From the NCBI GenBank assembly GCA_023436395.1, contig JAEZJJ010000077.1, forward strand, positions 1-19,533: a stretch of DNA of 19,533 nt, in the 5' to 3' direction. The number at the start of each line of letters is the position of its first letter. Within the stretch, counting starts at the first letter, position 1. Of this stretch, positions 1 to 7,055 are shown piece after piece. This DNA comes from Bacillota bacterium (GTDB lineage: Bacteria; Bacillota; Clostridia; Lachnospirales; Cellulosilyticaceae). Position numbers and translations under genes: made by a program. A model generated the notes under the pieces. It saw only the letters and a program-made list of their open reading frames with translations. It made no database searches and was not told where the DNA came from.

Positions 1-237
1 AGTATGCATTGTTCCAAAAATCCACTTGGAAAGGTAAATGGCAAAAAGGGCTTTCAAAACATCAACGAGTAGGACAATTGCCCCTGCCTTTTTTCCTAAT
101 ATGCGAACTGTATTCGTGGTACCTGCATTCCCACTTCCTTGTGACCTAATATCAATTCCCTTTAATTTACCATATAATATAGCCGATTGTAATCCCCCTA
201 AAAGATACCCAATAAGTAATGCCCCTAATCTATACAT
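1..237 (-). CDS. plsY: Glycerol-3-phosphate acyltransferase PlsY, N-terminal part (gene cut by window edge)
   Basis: PlsY is the membrane enzyme that moves an acyl group from acyl-phosphate (made by PlsX) to sn-glycerol-3-phosphate, the first acylation step of phospholipid synthesis. Only the first 79 codons are present; the frame is open to base 1. Visible are a first hydrophobic segment (residues 4-21), then GKLKGIDIR (23-31), the family signature GSGNAGTTN (34-42), RILGKKAG (45-52) and a second hydrophobic stretch (53-68) containing VDVLKA. The family normally has about 200 residues and five membrane segments, so more than half lies outside. The ATG at 237 follows the der stop codon by two bases, and its AGGGG-type ribosome site lies inside the end of der, suggesting coupling. 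Family assignment is firm from the GSGN..TN block; activity is inferred. Confidence 0.93.
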   Translation of the reverse strand, partial: MYRLGALLIGYLLGGLQSAILYGKLKGIDIRSQGSGNAGTTNTVRILGKKAGAIVLLVDVLKALFAIYLSKWIFGTMHT

Positions 238-239
238 CT

Positions 240-1565
240 TTATTCTTTCGCCCCTTTTTCTCTTACAATAAATCTAAGCGGTGTTCCTTTAAAACCAAAA
301 GCTTCTCTCATCTGATTTTCAATATAACGTTGATAAGAAAAGTGCATCAATTCTTTGTCATTTACAAAAATAACAAATGTAGGTGGCTTAATACTCACCT
401 GTGTCATATAGAAAATTTTAAGTGGTTTACCTTTATCACTTGGTGGCTGATTCATTGCCATTGCTTCGTAAAGTACATCATTTAAAACCCCTGTACTAAT
501 ACGCTGAGATTGGTTTTGTGCAATTGCATAAATGGTGTCAAATAATTTAGGAATACGCTGACCTGTTAATGCTGAAATAAACATGCATGGCGCATATTGC
601 ATATACGCAAGTGTGTTTGTAATTTTTTTCAAATAGGCATTCATTGTCTTATCATCTTTTTCAATAGCATCCCACTTATTGACAACAATGACACAACCTT
701 TTCCTGCTTCATGTGCCATACCAGCAATTTTTGTATCTTGCTCTGTAATACCTTCTTCGGCATCGATTAAAATTAATACAACATCTGCACGATCGATTGC
801 AGCAATGGTACGAATGATACTATATTTTTCAATATTCTCTTTAATCTTACTGCGTCTTCTGATCCCTGCTGTATCAATAAGAACATATTCTTGTCCTTCA
901 ATTGTTACCTCAGTATCTACAGAATCCCTAGTTGTTCCTGCAATATTACTTACAATAACACGTTCTTCTCCTACGATTTTATTCACTAAAGATGATTTCC
1001 CTACATTAGGTTTACCAATAATCGCTACACGAATTTTATCATCATCTTCTTCTTCCATTTCTTCCTGTGGGAAATGACTTACAACTTCATCTAACATATC
1101 ACCTAGGTTCAAAGCCTGTCCAGAAGAAATAGGGATTGGTTCACCAAGTCCTAAATTATAAAATTCATACATTCCCATTGTTTGATGTACCATATCATCT
1201 ACCTTGTTAACGACTAATACCACTGGTTTATGGGACTTTCTAAGCATATTCGCTACATGTGTATCTGCATCTGTCATCCCTGTTTTAACATCTACTAAAA
1301 AGATAATGACATCTGCCGATTCAATTGCAGCCTCTGCTTGTCTTCTCATCTGACTTAAAATAATATCTGTACTATCTGGTTCAATACCACCAGTATCAAT
1401 AATTGTAAATTTATGATCAAGCCATTCCACTTCTCCATAAATTCTATCTCTTGTCACACCTGGTGTATCATCTACAATAGATGTTTTTGACTTTGTTAAT
1501 CTATTAAATAAAGTAGACTTACCTACATTAGGTCTACCTATTACAGCAACAATCGGTTTGCTCAT
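240..1565 (-). CDS. der: Ribosome biogenesis GTPase Der (EngA)
   Basis: Der is an essential GTPase with two G domains that acts in late 50S subunit assembly. At 441 residues it is of normal length. Domain 1 shows GRPNVGKS (10-17), GVTRD (36-40), DTGG (57-60) and NKVD (120-123). An acidic linker (about 168-176) leads to domain 2 with GKPNVGKS (184-191), TTRD (211-214), DTAG (231-234) and NKWD (296-299). The remaining C-terminal part (about 350-437) matches the KH-like domain that is typical of the family. The ATG at 1565 has AAAGGAG eight bases upstream, and a promoter with a perfect TTGACA box lies 60-90 bases before it, so der probably starts a transcription unit that continues into plsY. 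Confidence 0.98.
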   Translation of the reverse strand: MSKPIVAVIGRPNVGKSTLFNRLTKSKTSIVDDTPGVTRDRIYGEVEWLDHKFTIIDTGGIEPDSTDIILSQMRRQAEAAIESADVIIFLVDVKTGMTDADTHVANMLRKSHKPVVLVVNKVDDMVHQTMGMYEFYNLGLGEPIPISSGQALNLGDMLDEVVSHFPQEEMEEEDDDKIRVAIIGKPNVGKSSLVNKIVGEERVIVSNIAGTTRDSVDTEVTIEGQEYVLIDTAGIRRRSKIKENIEKYSIIRTIAAIDRADVVLILIDAEEGITEQDTKIAGMAHEAGKGCVIVVNKWDAIEKDDKTMNAYLKKITNTLAYMQYAPCMFISALTGQRIPKLFDTIYAIAQNQSQRISTGVLNDVLYEAMAMNQPPSDKGKPLKIFYMTQVSIKPPTFVIFVNDKELMHFSYQRYIENQMREAFGFKGTPLRFIVREKGAKE

Positions 1566-1624
1566 TTATCTTTCTCCTTTAACTTAAATTTTAAATAAGG
1601 GTTTATCATTTGTACCTTTTTTCT

Positions 1625-1653
1625 AATGTACTGATAATCCTTGGTTCTGTCAA
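1625..1653 (-). promoter_or_regulatory. Putative sigma-A promoter of der-plsY
   Basis: Reading the minus strand, a -35 box TTGACA (1653-1648) is followed after exactly 17 bases by TACATT (1630-1625), a 4 of 6 match to TATAAT. It lies in the 108-base gap between pgeF and der. The predicted start site near 1618 would give a leader of about 50 bases that ends in the AAAGGAG ribosome site. No terminator-like hairpin is visible between pgeF and this promoter, so der may also be reached by read-through. Confidence 0.6.
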
Positions 1654-1673
1654 GTGCACCTACCTATTAGAGG

Positions 1674-2492
1674 CTATCTGAGGGACATAAATGCCCCTAA
1701 TGTTCCGCGTTTGCCTTGGGTCTTACGATGAGAAAAAAATAGATCTGAATGGCAACAAGTACAGATTTTACTTTGGATAATATTTTCTTTTATTATGCCA
1801 GATTCAAGTAATGTCTGCTCATTACAAGCCCATAAATTGATATGGTATTTTTCCTTATGAGCCTGCGAAATAATAAAGTCTGCCCCTGGAAATCTATCTT
1901 CAAATTGCTCAGCTACTTCATGGCCTACTTCAAAACAACATGGACCTATAGAAGGTCCTATAGCCACTTGGATTGCTTCTACTGGAATGCCTTCTGCTCT
2001 CCATTGTTCAACCATTTTCTTCCCAATCTCTCCTAAAGTTCCTCTCCAACCAGCATGTGCCATGCCTATCATATCATATTGAGGCGCATAAAAAAAGAGG
2101 GGAACACAATCTGCATAATGTGTTACTAATGTGACTCCCTTCTCTCTTGTATATATTCCATCTTTACTTTCCCACTTATTAGGTGTCCTAATCCCATTAC
2201 CCATATCCTTTTTAGTTACTTCTATAATCTCAAATTCATGAACTTGCTTAGAAAGTACAAGTGAATCCATTGAAACACCTAATACATCACAAACACGTTT
2301 GTAATTTTCTATCACATTTTCTTTTTTATCCCCTCTATTAAAGCCAAGATTTAAACTTGATAAATCCCCTTCACTTATCCCCCCTGATCTTGTTGTAAAG
2401 CCATGTATCAGTTTCTCATGATCCCATGACGTAAATACTAAATAAGTCAATTCACCTTTTGTAATAAATTTATATGGTAATAAATCTGTCAT
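1674..2492 (-). CDS. pgeF: PgeF/YfiH family protein (multicopper-oxidase-like, purine nucleoside phosphorylase / peptidoglycan editing factor)
   Basis: This is the DUF152/laccase-domain family (YlmD in Bacillus, YfiH/PgeF in E. coli). Members have been reported as purine nucleoside phosphorylase/adenosine deaminase-like enzymes and as factors that keep wrong residues out of peptidoglycan; which applies here cannot be told. At 272 residues it is of normal length. Key parts are SKQVH (81-85), HYADCVPL (125-132), MAHAGWRGT (144-152), GPSIGPCCFEVG (179-190) and, near the C-terminus, CTCCHSDLFFSHR. H85, C129 and H146 are the expected metal or active-site residues. The ATG at 2492 is decided by an AGGAGG seven bases upstream, which contains the stop codon of yraN. 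Gene 11 of the rbgA-lepB-rnhB run on this strand lies downstream of yraN and is probably co-transcribed with it. Confidence 0.93.
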   Translation of the reverse strand: MTDLLPYKFITKGELTYLVFTSWDHEKLIHGFTTRSGGISEGDLSSLNLGFNRGDKKENVIENYKRVCDVLGVSMDSLVLSKQVHEFEIIEVTKKDMGNGIRTPNKWESKDGIYTREKGVTLVTHYADCVPLFFYAPQYDMIGMAHAGWRGTLGEIGKKMVEQWRAEGIPVEAIQVAIGPSIGPCCFEVGHEVAEQFEDRFPGADFIISQAHKEKYHINLWACNEQTLLESGIIKENIIQSKICTCCHSDLFFSHRKTQGKRGTLGAFMSLR

Positions 2493-2499
2493 ATCTCGT

Positions 2500-2506
2500 C
2501 CTCCTA
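2500..2506 (-). promoter_or_regulatory. Shine-Dalgarno of pgeF containing the yraN stop codon
   Basis: The minus strand reads TAGGAGG: the TAG at 2506-2504 ends yraN and the AGGAGG at 2505-2500 serves pgeF, whose ATG follows seven bases later. A ribosome terminating on yraN would therefore sit on the start site of pgeF, which favours coupled translation. Confidence 0.8.
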
Positions 2507-2872
2507 AAATGCTGCCTGTAAATGGGTAATAGTAGTTTCCAAGATCTCAACAATATCAAATCGGATAGGTACCTCATAACCTATTTTGCTTTTTAAATAA
2601 TACATTGCTGTGCTTATAATATGTCTTTGTTTCTTGTAATCCACAGCTTCTCTTGGATAGCCATAATCGCCCCTTTTCCTATACTTCACCTCTACAAATA
2701 CAATATAGATTCCATCTTGAGCAATGATATCAATTTCTCCAAAGCAACATCTATAATTATGTTCTAAAATTAAATATTGCTTTTCTTGTAAATAATCTAT
2801 AGCTAATTGCTCATACTTTAAACCTAGTAATCTTTTATTTCCTGTAATCTCTTGTTTTTGCGTAAAGTTCAT
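2504..2872 (-). CDS. yraN: YraN family (UPF0102) nuclease-fold protein
   Basis: A small protein of the UPF0102 family, which has a Holliday-junction-resolvase/restriction-endonuclease-like fold; its physiological role is not established. The nuclease core is visible as GEIDII (45-50, with E46 and D48) and VFVEVKYR (58-65, with the E61-x-K63 pair), followed by YGYPREAV (70-77) and a long helix. With 122 residues it has the usual size. I chose the ATG at 2872 because AGGTG lies six bases upstream; a longer reading could begin at a GTG at 2881, but that GTG lies inside the AGGTG itself. The first 38 bases overlap the end of the upstream FlhB-like gene. Its stop codon forms part of the pgeF ribosome site. 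Confidence 0.9.
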   Translation of the reverse strand: MNFTQKQEITGNKRLLGLKYEQLAIDYLQEKQYLILEHNYRCCFGEIDIIAQDGIYIVFVEVKYRKRGDYGYPREAVDYKKQRHIISTAMYYLKSKIGYEVPIRFDIVEILETTITHLQAAF

Positions 2873-3122
2873 CCATATCACCTACAAATACTAAAACTTT
2901 AGCTACAAGTTCATAAAGCTCTGATGGAATCTGTTCACCTACTTGTAACTCTGCTAAGATTGTGGCCAACTTTTTATCTTCATAAACAGGTACATGATGC
3001 TTTTTAGCTTCTTCTAGTATATTCTCGGCCACTTTCCCAACTCCACTAGCTACAATAGTCGGTGCATTCATATCTTCTTGATAAGATAGGGCAACAGCCT
3101 TTTTTCTTTGTTTTTTTTTCAC
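2835..3122 (-). CDS. ylqH: FlhB C-terminal-domain-like protein (YlqH type)
   Basis: A 95-residue protein that aligns with the cytoplasmic tail of FlhB/YscU, the switch protein of flagellar and type III export. Recognisable blocks are KKAVALSY (7-14), NAPTIVASGVG (19-29), HVPVYEDKKLA (43-53) and QIPSELYELVAKV (64-76). The membrane part is missing, and so is the NPTH autocleavage site: the protein begins about where the cleaved FlhB tail would begin. In Bacillus subtilis the corresponding gene is ylqH, in the same place after rnhB and ylqG; its function is unknown. The start is a GTG with AGGAGG five bases upstream, and the AGGAGG contains the stop codon of the preceding gene. Its end overlaps yraN. 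Confidence 0.88.
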   Translation of the reverse strand: MKKKQRKKAVALSYQEDMNAPTIVASGVGKVAENILEEAKKHHVPVYEDKKLATILAELQVGEQIPSELYELVAKVLVFVGDMDELYAKTRDYRK

Positions 3123-3127
3123 AGTTT

Positions 3128-3134
3128 CCTCCTA
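3128..3134 (-). promoter_or_regulatory. Shine-Dalgarno of the FlhB-like gene containing the preceding stop codon
   Basis: The minus strand reads TAGGAGG. TAG (3134-3132) ends the FliK-like gene, and AGGAGG (3133-3128) stands five bases before the GTG start at 3122. This site decides the GTG start, since no ATG lies nearby in that frame. Confidence 0.8.
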
Positions 3135-4583
3135 TGCTTTAAGGTCCATATGATAAAACCCTTTATAGTTTTCCAATTCATTCTTGGGTTCTTTCAATAA
3201 TTTGACTTGCATTTGACTCAGCTTATATCCCAGATGTAAGAGTTCTTCTGATAGCTGTCCTAAAGCTGTTTCAATTTGCTGTTTCATTTCTTCTCGTTCA
3301 ACTTTAAGTGTCAAATTAATATTTTCTTTCATCTGTTCTATATGAATTTCTATTCTTCTTAAAGTAGGCATATTAAGTGCCATCACTATATACATCCGAT
3401 CATTTAGCGTATTTTGCTTTTTTTTAGGTTTAAAAAAATAAAGTTCTCCTATATTTTCTTGTTGTTTTATAACGATTGGAAAGCAAAAATATTGGGCTTC
3501 CAGATTATATTTTTGAATAACCTGAACACTTTGATTTAATTGTTGTAGTTTCTCTTTGTTCTCTTCAGATAAACTCATCTTTTCCAAATGCTTAATGATA
3601 ACTTCTATGCGAGCACTCGTCTCTGTGATTTTTTCACTTTCACTAACATCATTTTTTAAATTCTCTAAGTCCATCCTAACGTACTCTTTTAATACATACT
3701 CTGTCAGCGATTTGATAATCTTTTCATACAATACCTTTGGTACTTCTAGATCATGAATTAATAGCTCCTCTAGTTTCCCCTTATCATAAACTTGCGTCAT
3801 CCAACTTTCCAAAACACGTTCTATGGTAGGCATTTGTAATACGGACCCAGTAGATAGATTTTCTCCTGTTGGCAGAAGATTAACCACTTCTCTTAATTCT
3901 TGCCCTTGTAAACTTGCTTTAATGGTTTTCTGAAGTTGCTCAGTAGATAAAGTATTCCCTAATCCATAGACAATCTCCTCTAACTCATTGGCTTCTTGTA
4001 CACTACTTACTATCCCAGAAAAATCTGAAACCATATTTTTTATTACATCTGCTTTTAAATAAGCAAGCTCCTGCATTTCCTTAGGTATTAATGGTGATTG
4101 ACCTTCTTTTAAATTCACTAATACTTCTGTTGGTAGATCATAAATCTGATGTCCTCTAAAAATAGTTAAAAGACTTTCCTTATCAAGAGGCAATTGCTTC
4201 TCTAAAAATTGTCCTATAATCGTTTTCATCTCAACCTGATTAGGTAATTGAAACTCCCCTATAATTTTATCTATTAATTGACTTTGGGAGCCCATCTCAT
4301 TTTCCTTAGGTTGTAATATAAGTTGCTGTCCTTCCTTCCCAACCACCATAAAGTTAATCAATTTTCCAATCTCTACTGGATTGGCTAATTGGATTGGAAA
4401 ACTAATTCCATTAGACAATTTTAATACTATACTATTCTCTTTCTCTATTAATGTGCCTTCTATACAATCTCCTAGCTGTAACTTTGCTATAAGCTGTTGA
4501 ATTTCTTTACTAGCTCCGCTTAATTCATATTGAGGTGTTACCTCATTCTTTAATGGATTAAATTTAAAACTTTCATGAATCAA
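3132..4583 (-). CDS. ylqG: FliK-like hook-length-control-type protein (YlqG type)
   Basis: A 483-residue protein corresponding by position to Bacillus subtilis ylqG (between rnhB and ylqH). Residues about 20-95 form a beta-rich stretch with short repeats of hydrophobic residues, the middle is charged and helical, and about 370-470 resembles the FliK C-terminal domain: ALNMPTLRRIEIHI is followed by INLTLKVEREEMKQQIE and a helix ending in LGYKLSQMQVKL. No signal peptide or membrane segment is seen. The start is an uncommon TTG at 4583, four bases overlapping the rnhB stop (TTGA), with GAGGGG about six bases upstream; the next in-frame ATG would remove some 78 residues. Function is unknown; a FliK-like partnership with the adjacent FlhB-tail-like protein is my inference. 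Confidence 0.8.
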   Translation of the reverse strand: MIHESFKFNPLKNEVTPQYELSGASKEIQQLIAKLQLGDCIEGTLIEKENSIVLKLSNGISFPIQLANPVEIGKLINFMVVGKEGQQLILQPKENEMGSQSQLIDKIIGEFQLPNQVEMKTIIGQFLEKQLPLDKESLLTIFRGHQIYDLPTEVLVNLKEGQSPLIPKEMQELAYLKADVIKNMVSDFSGIVSSVQEANELEEIVYGLGNTLSTEQLQKTIKASLQGQELREVVNLLPTGENLSTGSVLQMPTIERVLESWMTQVYDKGKLEELLIHDLEVPKVLYEKIIKSLTEYVLKEYVRMDLENLKNDVSESEKITETSARIEVIIKHLEKMSLSEENKEKLQQLNQSVQVIQKYNLEAQYFCFPIVIKQQENIGELYFFKPKKKQNTLNDRMYIVMALNMPTLRRIEIHIEQMKENINLTLKVEREEMKQQIETALGQLSEELLHLGYKLSQMQVKLLKEPKNELENYKGFYHMDLKA

Positions 4584-5356
4584 AATATCCCCTCATTTTT
4601 CAAAAATGATTTACGATGTAATGGTGTAATACCATAAGTTCGTATTGCTTCATAATGCTTCTGACTACCATATCCTTTATTATTATGCCAATCATACTGA
4701 TCATAAGTATTTCCATATGCCTTCATCATACGATCTCTTGTCACTTTAGCAACCACACTTGCTGCTGCTATACTAGCACTTTTATCATCTCCCCCTATAA
4801 TAGCCTCTTGGGAAATTGTAATGCCTGGGATTGTTTTATCACCATCTACTAATACTTTATCATAATCTAACTTTAATTGACTAAGTGCTTCCCTCATTGC
4901 CTCAAAGGTAGCCTGTAAAATATTAATTTCATCAATACGCTCTGCATGAACAATACCTATGCCTATATCTAAGGCTATTTGTTGAATCTCCTCATATAAT
5001 AACTCTCTTTTGGCCTCTGTTAATTTTTTTGAATCTTTTAATCCCACTAACTGAGCATCTTTAGGCAAAATAACTGCTGCAGCTACTACTGGTCCTGCTA
5101 AAGGTCCTCTTCCTACTTCATCTACACCTACAATACTATATTGATTTTCATCAAAAATACGGTCAAATTCGCATTTTAATTCCCAAAGAGCTCTTTCTCT
5201 TTCATAATGCTGTATCTTCTTTTTATATTTGTTAACTAACCTCATAACACCTGTACGCATATCTTTTTCATAACTCTTTAATTCTTGTTCAAGTGTTTTA
5301 ATATCTAAACCATCTAATAACTGGTCTATTTCTTTTATATTCAAGTTAAATCCCAC
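4580..5356 (-). CDS. rnhB: Ribonuclease HII
   Basis: RNase HII cuts the RNA strand of RNA-DNA hybrids and removes single ribonucleotides from DNA. The catalytic core begins after an N-terminal helical extension of about 70 residues, also seen in the Bacillus enzyme. Motifs are VGVDEVGRGPLAGPVV (76-91, with D79 and E80), KDSKKL (107-112), LVDGD (169-173, with D171), GGDDKS (188-193, with D190) and AAASVVAKVTRDRM (197-210). The C-terminal tail contains HNNKGYGSQKH. The listed start is a GTG at 5356, directly next to the lepB stop. A TTG at 5344 has a better ribosome site (AGGTGG, eight bases upstream, again overlapping the previous stop), giving 254 residues. Start uncertain, identity firm. Confidence 0.96.
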   Translation of the reverse strand: MGFNLNIKEIDQLLDGLDIKTLEQELKSYEKDMRTGVMRLVNKYKKKIQHYERERALWELKCEFDRIFDENQYSIVGVDEVGRGPLAGPVVAAAVILPKDAQLVGLKDSKKLTEAKRELLYEEIQQIALDIGIGIVHAERIDEINILQATFEAMREALSQLKLDYDKVLVDGDKTIPGITISQEAIIGGDDKSASIAAASVVAKVTRDRMMKAYGNTYDQYDWHNNKGYGSQKHYEAIRTYGITPLHRKSFLKNEGIF

Positions 5357-5896
5357 CTATTCTACTATTCCTATACGTTCTAAAGGGAAAATCCTTAAAC
5401 CTGCTTTAGCAATAATGGATGTTCTTGGAATAGGTCCAAAAACACGACTATCCTTACTATTAATTCGGTTATCTCCTAACATAAAATAATACCCCGCAGG
5501 CACTTTATATGGAAAATCTATAACTGAACCTGAATAAAGATAAGTTTTTACTCCCTCTCGAAGATAGCTTGATTCATTAATAGCCTCTCCATTAACATAC
5601 AGTGTATTATTAATAATATCTATCTCATCTCCAGGTAAACCTATGACGCGCTTAATTAAATAATCCCCTTCATAAATAAATACAGCAATTTCTCCTCTTA
5701 GAGGATTCCTATAATAATATGGTAAACGATTTACAATCAAATGATCTCCTGGGGCAATCGTAGATTGCATAGATTCTGTAGGAATTCGTGTATGACTTAT
5801 AATAAAACTTGAAATTAAAAGTGCAGTTAATATAGCAAGCATTGGTTCTTTTATCATTTCAAGCATTATTCTTATTCTAACTTCATACTTGTTCAT
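5357..5896 (-). CDS. lepB: Signal peptidase I, third tandem copy
   Basis: Type I signal peptidase, a membrane serine protease that removes signal peptides of exported proteins on the outer face of the membrane. One membrane segment (about 17-34) precedes the catalytic serine S42 in RIPTESM (38-44). The general-base lysine is K82 in IKRVIGLPGD (81-90), and the box GDNRINSKDSR closes the fold. At 179 residues it has the short form usual in Gram-positives and is intact. It is the third of three neighbouring paralogues, all with S42 and K82 at the same positions. The ribosome site before the ATG at 5896 is weak (AGAGAAG). The TAG stop directly abuts the GTG of rnhB. Confidence 0.95.
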   Translation of the reverse strand: MNKYEVRIRIMLEMIKEPMLAILTALLISSFIISHTRIPTESMQSTIAPGDHLIVNRLPYYYRNPLRGEIAVFIYEGDYLIKRVIGLPGDEIDIINNTLYVNGEAINESSYLREGVKTYLYSGSVIDFPYKVPAGYYFMLGDNRINSKDSRVFGPIPRTSIIAKAGLRIFPLERIGIVE

Positions 5897-5917
5897 CTCT
5901 ACACTTCTCTTTCTTAA

Positions 5918-6460
5918 TTATTTCAGTAAACCTATCTGGCTAAATGGATAAATTTTAATCCACGCTTTTCCATATATCTTATCTCTCGCAATTGCTCCTA
6001 AATAGCGACAATCTTGACTCTGTACCCGATTATCTCCCATTAAAAAATAGTGATCTTCTGGTACTGTATATGGAAATTCAACAGGATTAGACCCTAAATA
6101 AGGTTCAGAAGTCATACCAGCTGCTAAATAGGCTGATTCGTCTAATAATTGATTATTAACATATACTTGTCCCTCTCTAATATCTACTACATCCCCTGGA
6201 ATACCAATCACACGTTTAACCCAGTCTTCTGTTCCTTGTTTAAATACAACCACTTCTCCTCTTTCTGGATTACGATAATAATAAGGAATCATTGTTGTTA
6301 ATATATGATCATTTACATTAATAGTACTCACCATAGATGGTGTAGGAATTTTATTATGACTTACAATAAACGTGGTAAACAGCAAGGCAACCAATACCAC
6401 TAAAACTAATTCTTTTATAAACTCTACCATACCCTTTATACCGTATAATACTTTATTCAT
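5918..6460 (-). CDS. lepB: Signal peptidase I, second tandem copy
   Basis: A second type I signal peptidase of 180 residues. Membrane segment about 17-34; catalytic S42 in KIPTPSM (38-44); catalytic K82 in VKRVIGIPGD (81-90); GDNRVQSQDCR near the C-terminus. The last box has Cys where the other two copies and most family members have Ser (DCR instead of DSR); the serine two residues before that aspartate is kept, so activity is still expected. The N-terminus is strongly similar to that of the first copy (FIKELVLVVL against FIKEIVLVVL), which suggests duplication. It starts 34 bases after the first copy, with AAGGATG upstream of the ATG, and ends 21 bases before the third copy. Confidence 0.95.
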   Translation of the reverse strand: MNKVLYGIKGMVEFIKELVLVVLVALLFTTFIVSHNKIPTPSMVSTINVNDHILTTMIPYYYRNPERGEVVVFKQGTEDWVKRVIGIPGDVVDIREGQVYVNNQLLDESAYLAAGMTSEPYLGSNPVEFPYTVPEDHYFLMGDNRVQSQDCRYLGAIARDKIYGKAWIKIYPFSQIGLLK

Positions 6461-6494
6461 CTACTCACATCCTTTACTATGTAACATTGTCAGC

Positions 6495-7040
6495 TTATTT
6501 TATACTACCTATACAATCAAATGGATAAATTCGCAAAATAGGCTTGCCTACTATCTGTTCTCTTGAGATAGCACCAATATACCTAGAATCCCTACTATCC
6601 TTTCTATTATCCCCCATCACAAAATAACACTGCTCCGAAACAGTATAAGGGAAATCTACCGGCTCTTCCCAAGGAGAATTGGGCGTAGAAATCCCCTCCT
6701 CCTCTAAATACCCATGTTCATCATAGAGAACACCATTGATATAGACATTACCTTCCTTAATATCTAGAATATCACCTGGCATTCCAACTATACGTTTGAC
6801 TAATAATTTTCCTTCCTCATGAAAGACTACTATTTCACCTTGTTTAGGATCACGATAATAAAATGGAATGGGGGAAACCAATAGACGGTCATTAATATTA
6901 ATTGTATCTATCATTGAACCTGTAGGAACCTTATTTTGACTTACTATAAAGCTAAAAAAAAGCATACATATTAGTACCACTAGTACTATCTCTTTTATGA
7001 ACTCAAGTATTCCCTTTATTTTAAATCCCCCATTAATCAT
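6495..7040 (-). CDS. lepB: Signal peptidase I, first tandem copy
   Basis: A type I signal peptidase of 181 residues, first of three in the direction of transcription. Membrane segment about 17-34; catalytic S42 in KVPTGSM (38-44); catalytic K82 in VKRIVGMPGD (81-90); box GDNRKDSRDSR. It lies 15 bases after rbgA, with AGGGAGA before the ATG at 7040, and is therefore in the same transcription unit as rbgA. Many clostridia carry one signal peptidase in this very position between rbgA and rnhB, so this or one of its neighbours is probably the ancestral gene. Which of the three is the main enzyme cannot be read from the sequence. Confidence 0.95.
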   Translation of the reverse strand: MINGGFKIKGILEFIKEIVLVVLICMLFFSFIVSQNKVPTGSMIDTININDRLLVSPIPFYYRDPKQGEIVVFHEEGKLLVKRIVGMPGDILDIKEGNVYINGVLYDEHGYLEEEGISTPNSPWEEPVDFPYTVSEQCYFVMGDNRKDSRDSRYIGAISREQIVGKPILRIYPFDCIGSIK

Positions 7041-7055
7041 CTTATCTCTCCCTTT

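Noticed and set aside
679..1077. Plus-strand open frame of 132 codons opposite der
   Set aside because: It is the exact opposite strand of a highly conserved gene, lacks a ribosome site, and its composition (Ser/Ile/Thr rich) is that of an antisense reading.
1566..1673. Terminator for pgeF in the gap before der
   Set aside because: No stable hairpin with a T run is visible; only a promoter and a ribosome site.
5357..7040. One of the three lepB copies being a pseudogene
   Set aside because: All three have the catalytic Ser and Lys, a membrane segment, full length and no frame break.
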